Source: Plotosus lineatus (lineage: Eukaryota; Chordata; Actinopteri; Siluriformes; Plotosidae). Taken from it: a stretch of DNA of 64,000 nucleotides. Below, piece by piece: positions 26,601-39,933 of this stretch. Both the position numbers and the translations under genes were made by a program. The DNA lies in assembly GCA_024760905.1 (NCBI GenBank), contig CM045732.1, forward strand, positions 52,563,496 to 52,627,495, in the 5' to 3' direction. The notes beneath the pieces are model-generated. The model searched no databases, was not told the origin of the DNA, and worked only from the letters and a program-made list of their open reading frames with translations. Numbering within the stretch: position 1 is the first letter of the stretch; every line of letters starts with the position of its first letter.

Positions 26601-29600
26601 AAAGCTGTTCTTGGTGTTTTTACTTTGATTTAAGAGCTAACAGAGGGAATTCTCTTACAGAAAATACTTCAATTGCTACCAGAAAAAATCAACAGTCGAT
26701 GGCAGTTCCACAGTATAGGTAAGTGCACTGAAGACAGCCATTGTGGTGTAACCGTATTCACTCTGAGACCGGTAATTGACACTTGGTTTTAAACTGTCGT
26801 CTTCTTATGTTTTTTGGTGTCTATGTGATCAAACGTATTCTGTTTCTGGACATTTTCATGTTAAATATAATGAATATGGAAATGATGCAATAGCACAATT
26901 TTATGATGAAAAAGTATTCGTGTGCTATTTGTGGTAAAATGCCTGCAGTTTCTCCTGTTCTGAGATGAAGAGGGATGTTACTTTTCCAGAGAATGGAGTG
27001 GGTGCATGAGATTAAGGTTAAAAGTTTATTGTACCTTATGTAATATAAGTACTATTTTAGGAGAAATACTCTCCCTTATTGTACAGTGGTTGATACACTG
27101 GCATATTTAAATAAGATATTGTAGTGAAGTAAGCACGCTACATCGTACAGTCGTGTTACAGCCTTGTCCTTACTATAAACTTATTGAGCACTTTATTAGA
27201 AACATATGTACACCTGCTCCCACAGAAACATCATGAACATTTTAACAGTCATTATCAGATTACACCCTGAATTGAACAAGCTCGCGTCCATTTAGTTATA
27301 GCACGCGTCCAAAAAATATTTTAAATTCTGACTTAGTAACATAAGAAAATCACATGTGACTAGGAAGGCTTTAAACATCTTTAGGCCGGCAGACTGCATG
27401 TATAACTTCTTTGTAAAACCTTTGCATGATTCAGCATGGTTTTTGACAAGACAAACTTTGAGTAAACTAAACAACATTATTTCAAAATTGTTTTAGGGAA
27501 ATATATTGACTTTTTAAAAAAATAAATAAATAAATAATACAAAAAAATTCCTTGATAGCACTTTATGTACAATTGTAAAGGAAAAATTAAATTTAAAAAT
27601 CGATACACTTTACACATCAGACATGGATTTAGGGAGAGAATGGAAACAATGAAAGACAGAAAAAAGAAAGACAGTTTAAACAGAAGTTCAGCAGGAAGCC
27701 TTGCTGAAATTTTTTTATACGTTCACTGAACATTCTAATAAAATGGACTTCCAATACAGGGCATTTTCTGGTTTTACTCACATTAAAGCATCTGTATAAA
27801 CCTTATTTTCTGAATGAGAGACGGATATCAGTTATTAGTGTGTACCACATAGTAACGAAAAAATCTTATTACGCCACTGTTTCGTGGTTTTAAAAAAATA
27901 TTCCGAGTGGAAAATTCTTGAATAAAAACACAGGCCTGAGCATGCAGTGCTATCATCATCCTTTAAAGTGAGAAAGTAAATGATTTAAAAAAAAATCATG
28001 TTCTTTTTCCTCTTGTAGTTATTTGTAGATTAAAATACATTTTCAATGAGTAGAAAAAAAAAGAATTTTTAAATTATTCTTAACCTCCAATCACACTCCA
28101 ATGTCGTATTTTTTATCTTAAAAATAAAACTTAGAGGCTGTAATATGTATCTCTCTTCAATTCCATCAATTTTTAAGACTTCGGAATTAGTGACCATGGA
28201 AAACCATGAGTTTTTGATTCAGGTTTAATTCTGAGTTAAGGGTATATTATGATTATTATCTTGAGATAATAAACCACTCATGTGATGTCATTACCCTCGG
28301 GCCACCACACTTTTTTCTTTTCTTCTCCTTAATTAAAACACAACTTTAGTTCATCAAGACCTACAAAGTGCGAGTTTCTCTGTCCTGAAGATGTTCGCAT
28401 GGTGAAAAACATCCATTTAAGAGACATATCACGTGAATCGGCTGAAACAAATCAAGTCGGTTGTGAAGTGTATTATATCACTGATGATATCACTATTATT
28501 TTTCTATTACAGATTTTAACAAGATGTAAAGCAATAAAGGACATAGACCGAAGTCTTAAAGTTCCCCCACCCAAACGGGAGAGACGTAAATCTGAGTTGT
28601 TGATGTAAATAATTATTGGTGTAATCAGGTTTAAGAGTAACAGGTTTAGAGAGAGAATATTAACTGCTGTATGAGAGCGGTGAGGAAATGAGAAATGCAA
28701 ATGGGACGCGGAGATTGAAATGCAGATTGCTAATTGAATTATACATCATTTGGTTTCAGTTTCTCTAGCAGGAGGTGAGAAGCTCAATTAGTGTTATTTC
28801 TCAGTCTGAGTGTCTCTGTTAAAGCACTGACGCAGGGATTAATGTAGTCGCTTGTCTTGTGATCCTGATGTAGTAGTATACAGTGATCCCTCGCTACTCG
28901 CTACTTTGTGTTTCAGTTTCTGCGGCTTCAGTGCATCGTTTTTTTTTTTTTTTTTAATATTCATTGAAAAATAAAAAAAACTGAAGAAATCAAGGAAAAA
29001 TAGGGGAAAAGTCCGCAAAACAAAGCCAATTATGCAACCCACCCACCCCAAAAAAAGCAACCCAGCAAAACTACTTACATTTTTATGTGAGTTGCTCATC
29101 TGTGTGTGCACCTCTATATGTGTGTGTGTATTTATATTTTATTTGCATCTTCGCGTTATTTTTGAATGTTTAGTTGTAATTATAAGCATTTATAGCGTTG
29201 AATATGTATTTATTGATATTATATACATATACATTTGCGTATACATCAGTCACAGGGGTCGATCATACTTCACAGAATTCGGTGGTCACAGGGCGGTCTT
29301 GGTCCCCATTAACGCAGAAAGTGAGGGATCCCTGTATTTTCAACAATGATCCTCCTGTTCGATACGCACAAACTGTTGCACTGTATGATGTGCCTATATA
29401 TGTATATGTATAATATGCCTGTTATTATGTGACCTCTGCATGCTGTGTGTTCCATGACTGCATGAGAGAAAGCAATTTAAAAAAATTTGGTTGGGGGGCT
29501 GGTGGGGTACCACCAGTAAATGATTTATATTTAGATAATGTTTTTTTTGTTTGTTTGTTTTTTTTACTGTAAACATTTTTTTTTTACCTTTTCAGGTTCT

Positions 29601-32147
29601 CTTCTAAAGAAACTTTTACATACTGGCAATTCTTTCAAGGTGAGCTCAATTCTAATTATTAATATAAATTTCCAGACAGTTAAAATTTCCATGTTTTTGG
29701 GTTAAATTCACTCATGGAGCACATTTTGTAAGGCCTGTTAACTGGCATATCACATGGCAGCAGTTCTTAAAATCATGCAGATATGAGCCAGCAACTTGAA
29801 GCAACATTCACATCAACCATCAGAATGGGGAAAAAATGGAGGTTTTAGCTGTTCTCTGACTGTTGGTGCCAGATTGGCTTAAGTATTTGTATAATTTCAA
29901 TGTTAATCTCCTGAGGTTTTTACACACCGCAGTCTCTACTGTTCATGCCAAGTAGTGGAGTAAAGAAAAATATCCAGTGAGCGGCAGTTCTGTCGACAAA
30001 AATGGTTTGTTGATAAAGGAGGTCAATGGAGAATATCCAGGCTGGTTCGAGCTGAGAGAAAGGTTTCAGTAACTCAGATAGGCACACTATACGGTCGTGG
30101 TGCTCAGGTCATTAGACCTTAATGTGGCTCAGCGACATCGGCAGAATCTCAAAGAAATGTTAGCAGCAACCTTTGGAATCCATGTCATGAACATTTTAAA
30201 TGGGAGGCTGAACCCAGTATTATTGTAGTGTTGATGGTAAGGTGTATTGCAGTGCATTACTTGACAAGTTGTGTATGTGTCTATGCAGATCCGCTGTGAG
30301 GGCATGCGACTGTTCTTGCTCTGGCTACAAGCTCTGCAGACAAACTGCGCAGAAGAGCAGCTACTCATCTTTGCATGCCTCGTACCCGGTTTCCCTGCAG
30401 TCCCCTCTTCTCGAGGTCCTTGCACACTAGACACCATCATCTACAGCCCCTTCTCCAATCCTTCTGATGGTAAGAGCACAAATACACACACAGGCTCACA
30501 CTTGCCTGGTCTTCTCTGCTGTATGTGCTAATAATGACACTGCCCCAGGTATTGAAACTAGCATCGGAACTCTGGACGTGGATTAATTTCTAATGATGAT
30601 GACACACCGAAAGGTCCTCAAATCCTTATCATTGTTTACTTTGCCAAATTTGCCTTTGCTGATCTTAATCCAGTATTATTATTAATCCATGTGACCTTAT
30701 TTTTCCCAAATTCTATTTCTCATTGTCCTTAAATACAGTCAGCCCCCAATTTACGAAATTAATCCGCTCCAGAGCCCTTTTCGTAATGCGGGGATTTCGT
30801 AAGTAGGCGTCGCACCTTACACGTTAAACGCCTAATTCGTTCCAAGTCTCCAGTCCTTGGACTGGATAAACCCCATAAACCCTTTAAAAATGATAAAAGT
30901 ACACCAATTTTGTATGAAATATGTGTTAAAAGTAAAAGAAAATTATTTATTAAACCATTTAAACATTTTATTAACATGTTAAACCATTTTATTAACATTT
31001 TATTAATTAAACCATTATTAAACATTTTTATTAACACACACACACACACACACACACCTCTCCCTCTCTCTCTCCCTCTCTCTCTTTCTCTCTCTCTCTT
31101 TCTCTCTGTTTCCTTCTCTATCTCCTTTTCTTGCCGTGCGCTGCGGGCCACACCCACAAGACGTAGAAGTCAAAGCGCATTCCCTGCTTGACAAACTCAA
31201 CTTTAATTTGATTCCTTGAGGGATCGGGATGCCAGATAAGCTCAATACGCCCACATTTATTAAACATTTACTGAATTGAAACAACTTTAAAAAAACTAAA
31301 CTAAAAACTAAAGCATGAAGCCTCCTTCTGTCTCTATCTGGGAGGCCAGCAGGGCAAGATGTTGAGAGACAGCCAGTGAGAGAGCAACTCGCACGTCGTG
31401 TGAAATTTTGATTGCCGCGTTTGAATTTTGAATTTCTTTTCGTAAGAGGGGGTTGTTTCGTATTTCGGGGACGGAAACTTAAGAAAATGTTTTTCGTAAT
31501 CTGGGGATTTCATACAAAGGGGTCTTCGTAAATTGGGGGCCAACTGTAGTAGTATTTTTGCAGAAAAATAAAAATAATGTATTCAGTTGACACCTTGGAA
31601 AATGTAAAGGAAGAGGAAAAATGCCAGACCCACACATTGAAAGGACTAATTTTTTGTAATCACAAATTTTAATTCCTTTGCGACCTTGAACTGGCTGAAT
31701 CCCCAAAGACGAAAAAGTTTATAGAGCTTTTTTTATTTAACTGTTTTTACCACAAATCTGAATAGACTTCATCTTCTAAAAGAATTAATGACAAACGGCA
31801 ATTTTCACTCAAGACTTGAGTCAGACTCAAAACTTCCTTTATACTCAAATAACTACTTCAATAATGACAAAACTTTATGAATAAATTTAAGAGTGTAAGA
31901 ATTAAAAGCACAGAATCCCTGTCCTCCGAATTCATTGAAACATTTTTTAATTTGACCTGTATGATGTCTATGGACAAATAGTATGTTAAAATATATGAAA
32001 CAAACCTTTCACCTTCCTGAATACATTTTAAACAAGCTGTCATTCATTTTATAAACTGCTTCATCCTACTGGAGTTGTGGGGAAGCTGGAGCCTCCTATA
32101 GCCAAGGCATCGTACACCCTGAACAGCTTGTTAGTTCATTACACGGC

Positions 32148-32197
<50 letters not shown>

Positions 32198-35100
32198 TGG
32201 GCAATCAAGAACACCCAGTTAGCCTAATGCACAGGCTTTTGGACTGTGGGAGTAACCCTGAGTACTCAGAAGGCACCCAGACAAGAACAGGGGAGAACAT
32301 GTAAACTCCACACAGAAACACCCCCAACGAGACCAGGACCCAAATCCACGACCTCACTGTGAGCCCAATATGCTCACCGCAGTGAGGCCGAAAGCTATTT
32401 CAGTGCTGTGAAAATCCCATTTTCTTCAACTTTGGCGAGTGGCCTTACAATCCTCCTCCTTTATTTCATGTGTTTTTATTTTTGTGGAGCAGCCAAGATC
32501 GTACCTGAAGAGATTACCCCTCTGCTGCCTGCAGTTCCAGGTGAGAAGGCTATAGATGACCAGACATGCTACATTCTTCAGACCGTGCTGAAATTCATGG
32601 TGATCCAGGTGAGAAAGATGGTCATACCCCGAAGCTCTTTCTAAACATTTAAGAGCTTTTTCATGATAGGTTTGCTCAAATCTTTAGTCTTGATAATGTT
32701 GGGTTTCTTGACATGTTTCTTTGTGAAATTGCTTTTGGAATTATTCTGACAAATCCTAGTCGTGTTTACAGTGAGTTTGGTAAAAATATTCACTGTTCTA
32801 GCTACAAATAGTCCGACTTGCTATATAACTCATATAATTGATCATCTCTTTCTCTCAACAACAATCTTTTTTCTTCTATAAAAAAAAGTCATAATAATCA
32901 GCACTTTTTATTTGTAATAATTGAATTATAAAATTGTAATTCAGACTCAAAACCATTAAGCATTTAAGTGTAACACTGGGTTGTGTCACAAAGACTTCAA
33001 ATGTCGAAGCTGTACATCAGGACGAAAGATGAGTTTAGATTTTAAAATGGAGTGTGTAATAACTACTCTATGGCAGACAGGTTTAATCCAATTACTTAAT
33101 ATATAATTTACAACTCAAATGCCAAAATTCTTGAGTAAAATATAAAAATAAATCCTTAATTTATTCACAATAGAACATAGAAAACATCAAATTAAGAAAT
33201 TGACACATTTTAAAAAGTAAGGAGGAGACAACAAAAAGCAGGAGAATGTAAATAGTGGAACATTCTGCCACTAATGTTGGTAATCAGAAAATAAGACTTG
33301 AACCTAAAATTGAAAAGACATTGAATATCTCATCTGCAATATACTAGTATAATTTCATTGAAAAACTTCTGAGAATCTGGAAAAATCTCAGCACAAGGGA
33401 CAAGGTCTAAAATAAATTGGATATTCAATATTGGATACCTGTGATCTTTGGGTCCTCATGTGGCACTTCATTAAAAACAGGCATTATTCTGTCATGGAAA
33501 TCACTGCATGAGCTCAGGAACACTTCCAGAATTCATAGTGTGACAATTATTATTTGCAACCAAATTATTCGCACTGATGGTATCCTAAATCTAACCTTTA
33601 TTTTCAAGAAATGTATTATACTAAGATTTCATCGAGTCCATAAAACGGAAAACCATGCCCCACATCATCAGAGATCATCAACCTTCATAACATTGTGGAA
33701 TTCATTCCTTTTTTTAAATCCCAAACCCAGCATAAATGTTGACTGACAAGAACCTCTATTTTTATTTCGTAAGACCACGGAACCCAGTTTCAGTCCTCGC
33801 TCCCACTGTGTCTTGAATGCTGTAGGAGCTCATCTGTGGTTAGATAAAAGAAAACACTTCATGCTTTCCAGACAGATATTTGGCATGGACTTGGTGTATT
33901 TTTTTTTAAATATATTTATAGAATCATCTACTACAACTTCTGAACCATGATTCTCTAAGAAATTGAGCCACTCTTACCATCGTCTTCACTGGGCAAGGGG
34001 GTAAAATGCATTCCTGAGATTTTCACACAGCATAGTCTCTAAAGTTTACTCAGAATGGTACAAAAAAGGAAAAGCATCCAGTCAGCAGTAGCAGACCATG
34101 TACATTTCTTAATGGTCACGATCTGCCCATCTTGTAATGGCTGCTTTCAGTATGATAACGCACCGTGTCAGAAGTCCAAAGCAAAGGTCATCACAGGCTT
34201 CTTTTCTGAACATGACAGTGAGGTCAGTGTTCTTTGGTGGACTTCTCAGTCCCCGGATCTGATCGCAGTCGCACACACACCTTTACGATGTGGTAGACGG
34301 GCGATTCATAGAACGGAGGTGCACTTAAAAAATCTGCACAAATTCTAGGATGCTATCGGGCAACATTCCATCTTCTGGAATCCATGTTTCAAGAAACTTG
34401 AGCTATTTTAGGATTCAAAGGTGACTCGAACCAGTATTTGAGCTGCGCAGAGCACCATTAACCTAATTTTGTAAGTTTTGTACATCCATTTGTTTGGTGT
34501 CTAATGCTGATTGGCTGTTCGTTCTTTTGTAGGAATTTGATTTTCCTGGCACCTTGGAATGCATTCTAACAATTTACTTTGTTTACTTCATTTTCCTCCA
34601 AAACAAAATGACATCAAGTGGAAATGATTTTATGGAATATGTTTTATATTTTTACATTGCTTTCACTGATTTATTACAGAGAACATGACCTAAATATTTC
34701 AAACACTAACATCGTTATCTTCACCTTTATCTTCTTCTGCTTAATCCGGGGTCATGTTGTGATGGCAGTAGACTAAGCAATAAGATCCAGACTTCCTCTC
34801 CCCAGCCACTTCCTCCAGCTCTTCCAAGGGGACACCGAGGCATTCACAGACAAGCTGAGAGGCATGGTCCCTCCATCGTGTTCTAGGTTGGCCCTGGGGT
34901 CTTTTCCCAGTTGGACATGCATGAAACACCAAACCAGGGAGGCGTTCAGGAGGCATTCTAATCAGATGCCCAAGCCAACTCGACCAGCTTCTCTCAACAC
35001 GGAGAAGCGGTTCTACTCTGAGCTCCTCCCAGATGGCTGAGCTTCACCCTATCTATAAGGAAGACTAAGGTAGAACTCTGCCACCCTGCGAAGGAAGCTC

Positions 35101-36678
35101 ATTTCAGCCTCTTGTATCCGAGATCTTGTTCTTTCAATGACTAACTAAAGTTCGTGACCATAGGTGAGGGTTGAAATGTAGATGGATTGGTGAATTGAGC
35201 ACTGTACCTTGCAGCTCAGTTCCCTCTTCACCACAACGGACCGGTACAAGTGCCGCTTTACATCAGAGGCTGCACCGATCTGCCTGTCGATCTCCCGTTC
35301 CATCCTTCCCTCACTTGTGAACAAAACCCCGAGATACTTAAACTCTGCGGCAGGACCTTATTCCAGACCCAGGGGGTGCATTCCACCCTTTTAAGGATGA
35401 GAACCATGGCTTTGGACTTGGTGCTGATTCTTATCCCGGCCACTTCGCACTTGGCTATGAATCGCCCCGATACAGGATCTCGGAGAGGCCAAGGGAATTT
35501 ACAGAATCTGTCCACATGGTTTTTGGATTTAGAGAAGGCTTTCAACCGGTTCCCTCAGGCTATCTTGCGGGGCGTTGTTCTTTTGACTTCATCAATGCAG
35601 GACCTTCAGCTCTCATTGGAGCGATTTGCAAACACTAAAATAATTAATTATAAATGAAGAAGAGAAACAGCCCACAAATATGTCATGGAGAGCTCTGCTT
35701 TTAGTGCCTTTGTATTAAGTATTTCCGAAATTTCCTAAAAATCATTACAGCACCATGTTGCCAATGCTATTATAATGTGTTGATTTTTTTTAAATATGCA
35801 ACAAAATTTCTTATAAATACCTTAGAAATGAGATTAAAAATAATAAAGTTTTCATTGATTTTTCATTGATGTATTTATCATATACAGTGATACCTCTGCT
35901 CACGAACATAATTGGTTCCCAGAAAGTGTGTGTGAGGCGAAAAGTTCGTCTTTCGAACATTTATTTCCCATAAGAAACCATTAAAATGAGAATAATCCGT
36001 TCCCAGGTCCCCATAAAACATAATTTTCTACTAAATAAACCTTAAAACTACACAAAAATATACCTTATTTTATGTATAATAAATGTGCTATTGTATTGTA
36101 ATTAAAGAAATAAACTGTACTGTATAATAAAGTCGTTTTATTTACCTTTGTGATGGAAGTTGATGGCTTGATGGAATGGAGTGGGAGGAGGAGGGAGGGA
36201 GGGAGGGACTTACTAGTTGGAAGGAGTGTTTGGAAACGCCTACTGTTTGGAAACACCCTTAGCCACACACGCACCCTTAATAGCTTCCTTGTTCTTAAGG
36301 ATGGTGGTAGACTTAGCGTACTGGTACTGGGACGCTGAGTCACACAAACGCACACCTCGTTCGTGTTTTTCAATGATCTCCGCTTGTGGTGGGGTCTTTT
36401 TCAGTCCCATAATAGCAAAAGTACACTCAATATGGTCCAAAATGTCTAGCAAACACAAACCACTTCCGCACTCAAAGAAAGGGGTGTGACGAACTGTGAC
36501 GCCGTGAGCGTGCATCAGCTTCTCGTGGCCGCCACCGTGGCGCTGTTCGACCGCGTGGTTTGATTCGTCCGCCAAAAACTAGTTTGTCAGCAGAGACAAT
36601 ATGCTCGCAAATTTAATGTTCTTGAGGCGAAAAGTTCGTGAGCTTAAGCGTTCGTCAGCGGAGGTTTTACTGTGTGTG

Positions 36679-36743
<65 letters not shown>

Positions 36744-39700
36744 TTTTTTTTTTTTCCATTTTATGAGAAGGGTTCCTCTTGATTTCTGGATGTTACCAGG
36801 CATTTGCATGTCAGTGTTCCGAATCTCTGTCTATAGGCATCCAGCCTGGAGTGGCACAAGAAAGAGCGACAAGACTCTGGCTTCAGGTTTCTCTTTGCCC
36901 TCTTTAAGAAGTACTACATGCCACATCTTTTTCCTTCTTTCACCAAACTCACAAACCTGTATCAGCCATTATTAGGTAAGTCTTCATTTCAAATTCTTCA
37001 AGCATATTCATTCTAAAGGAGTTCAAGGGAGTATGGGAGAGCACATAGTAAATAAAGCGGAATCATTCAGTGAAATCAAATCCATCAGTGATAAATCACT
37101 TCAGGAATAAATGTAGAGGCATACTGCATATATTTATTTCGTAATGATTCTGAAATGACTTTCTATTATCCTTAATAACGTTGTCCCTTTTAGGTTGAAT
37201 GACAGTCTGGCAAATGCACAGGTTTACAAGCAGGATGCCAGACCCCCTGTTTGCACATGTTTACCTGAGAATTATTCTCTCGTTATTTCATCGAAATTAT
37301 TTCTTGAACTGACTGGACAAGCAGATATATTGAAAACAGAATGTATTTTTGTTTATTTATCTCAGTTTTTTCTGTATGCAGGGATCCCTCACTTTCAGCT
37401 GTTAATTGGGCCCGAGATCCCCCGCGATAACTGAAATCCACAAAGTAGTATCAACCCCCTGACTGACGTATATGTATATGTCTATATAATATAAATAAAT
37501 ACATATTCAATGCTATAAATGCTTATAATAACAATTAAACATGAAAAATAATGCATAAGATGTAAATAAAATATAAATACAGACACATAAAGACGCACGC
37601 AGATGCACACCTCACAAAAATGTAGTTTTGATGGGAGATTTTGGGTTGTTTTGTGTTTGTTTAGGTTTTTTTTTTCATAATTGGCCTTGTTTTTGTTGCA
37701 TTTTCCTTAACCTTTTCCCCTATTCTTCCTTAATTTCCTTATTTTTAATTTTGTCGAATATTTAAAAAAAAAAAAAATGCGGTGCACTGAAGCCACATAA
37801 ATTGAAGCGCCAAGTAGCGAGGGATCCCTGTATGTTGTTGTTATTCTTCCCATGTCCTCTTCATCCTCCATCCCTGACAGACCTCCCCCCTCACCGACCA
37901 AAACCTCTATATGTGCCAGTGTCACGCAACAACGAGAGCACCTTCTGCACACGCGACCAGTACTTATCCCCCCGCGTAGCCTTCATCACCTGGCTGGTCA
38001 ACTTCTTCCTGGAGAAGAAGTATGTGAGTTCAGCTACTACTAGCACTAAGAATGGCACGGAAGTTCTTCCCAAGATCATCCAGGTAGGAGCACAAATATC
38101 AGAAATGTTCTCACATTCCAAAAGAGCTTCAGAGGAGAACCTGTCAATGGCTGAGATGATGTGTGTCAGAAAGCTGAGCTGAGCCAGCTGGTGTGATTTT
38201 TGTGTTGAAGATTTGATTTTAGAAGAAACAATAAAGAAACTGTTTTGGTTTATAGGATTTCTGATTATGATATTTTCAAATAACTAGGTTTTAGTAAATA
38301 GCACTGGAGCCTCAGATCCGAATTTCATTACTGAGTATTGAAACCAAGGTTATTTAATGTAATTTATTTTGGAAATATAAAGATCTCTTTATCTGTTGCT
38401 CTATCCCTGAAACACGCATCTCTCCCCCTCTCTCTCCCTCTCTCCCTCTCCCTGTCTTTTTGTGTATGTGTTAGACTGTTACTGCAGGCAGTAGCAGTCA
38501 GGAGAAAAGTAGCGAGTCGGAACCAAACGGGCCAATGGAACAGGAGAAAAACCACTCAAACAGTAGCACACTGTCTGACCGCAGAGGCAGCAACTCCAGT
38601 CTGTGTAGCATTGAGGAGGAGCACCGCTCTGTTTACGACATGGTGCAGTGCATTCTGCTCTCGACACGAGACAACATCAACTTTGTAAACGAGGTGTTTC
38701 ACCAGGTCAGAGAGAATACTGACTTATCACTGAATTTCCATGAAGTGCAGTATTTGCTTACGTGGCTGATGTTTTATGTTACAATCCTGCCACCTTGTGT
38801 TTATGCTGTAATAGTGTTTGTGGGTGGGTCTATATTAATATTGAATAATATTAAAGGTGTTTTATTTGTGGTTTTGCCGTAAGCTTACAGTTAACTGTGT
38901 ATACAATTAGTAAATACAGTAAGCCTATACAGACGCTCCCCGACTTAAGTTTTTAATTGGTTCCGGACAGCCGAATATAAGTTGAAAGTGAACTTAAGTT
39001 GTTACAGTGACGTGTGACGTATGACGCTCATACTGTACTATACATCCATAAATACCATTACCGTATCTCATAAAACACCCCTAAATCAATTATTATAAAC
39101 ATAACATTGTAAAATAATATCAAATATATCAAATAATATCAACATTAATTTCAAATAAATTAAATTCAAGCAAAATAATTTCAAATAGGTAAATTTTAAT
39201 CAAATTCACTCATCAAATATCAAATACAACCTTTAACATTCTCTATGATGCGATCTTTCTGCTTGTTAATGGTTCAGATGGTCGACGGATGGTCACATGA
39301 CATGAAGCTGAGCCGACTCATTTTACAGGAAGCTTAGAACAGCCAATCAATGCTTACAATACGCGAGGCGCTCAAGACCGAAAATAGTGCACTTGCTGAA
39401 AATAGTTTACTTGCTTGAAACAAAGCGGGGTTATATGGACTTCCGGTCTTTGAAGTGCACAAGGGTGCCGTTGAACTTGTTTAGTACTCAGCCTGCACTG
39501 ATGGGAATCACTGATGTGAATCACTAATGTGAATCAGCAGAGCGGAGAGTTCTCTTTCTTGGGTTTTCATTCATTTTACAGCTCTCTTTGCTTAACTGAG
39601 TATGCATGGTAGATTGTGCCGATCCAAGCAGATAGTTAATTCATCTCTGTATATGAGACTTGCACCCATGCTAGTTTGTGTGCATATTTATGTTTTATTT

Positions 39701-39855
39701 ACATCTTATGCATTATTTTTTCATGTTTAATTGTTATTATAAGCATTTATAGCACTGAATATGTATTTATGGATATTATATACACATATACATGCACGTG
39801 TTCAGGGGGATCCTACTTCGCGGATTACGTGGTCGCATGGAAAGTAACAGATCCC

Positions 39856-39933
<78 letters not shown>

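Noticed and set aside
7158..26660. Extra ralgapa2 exons in the 19.5-kb intron
   Set aside because: Exons 7108-7157 and 26661-26718 join directly in phase 0 and match adjacent protein segments of the family, so no conserved exon is missing.
36150..36575. Protein-coding gene on either strand inside MITE D
   Set aside because: Overlapping opposite-strand frames within a TA-flanked MITE and without family resemblance.
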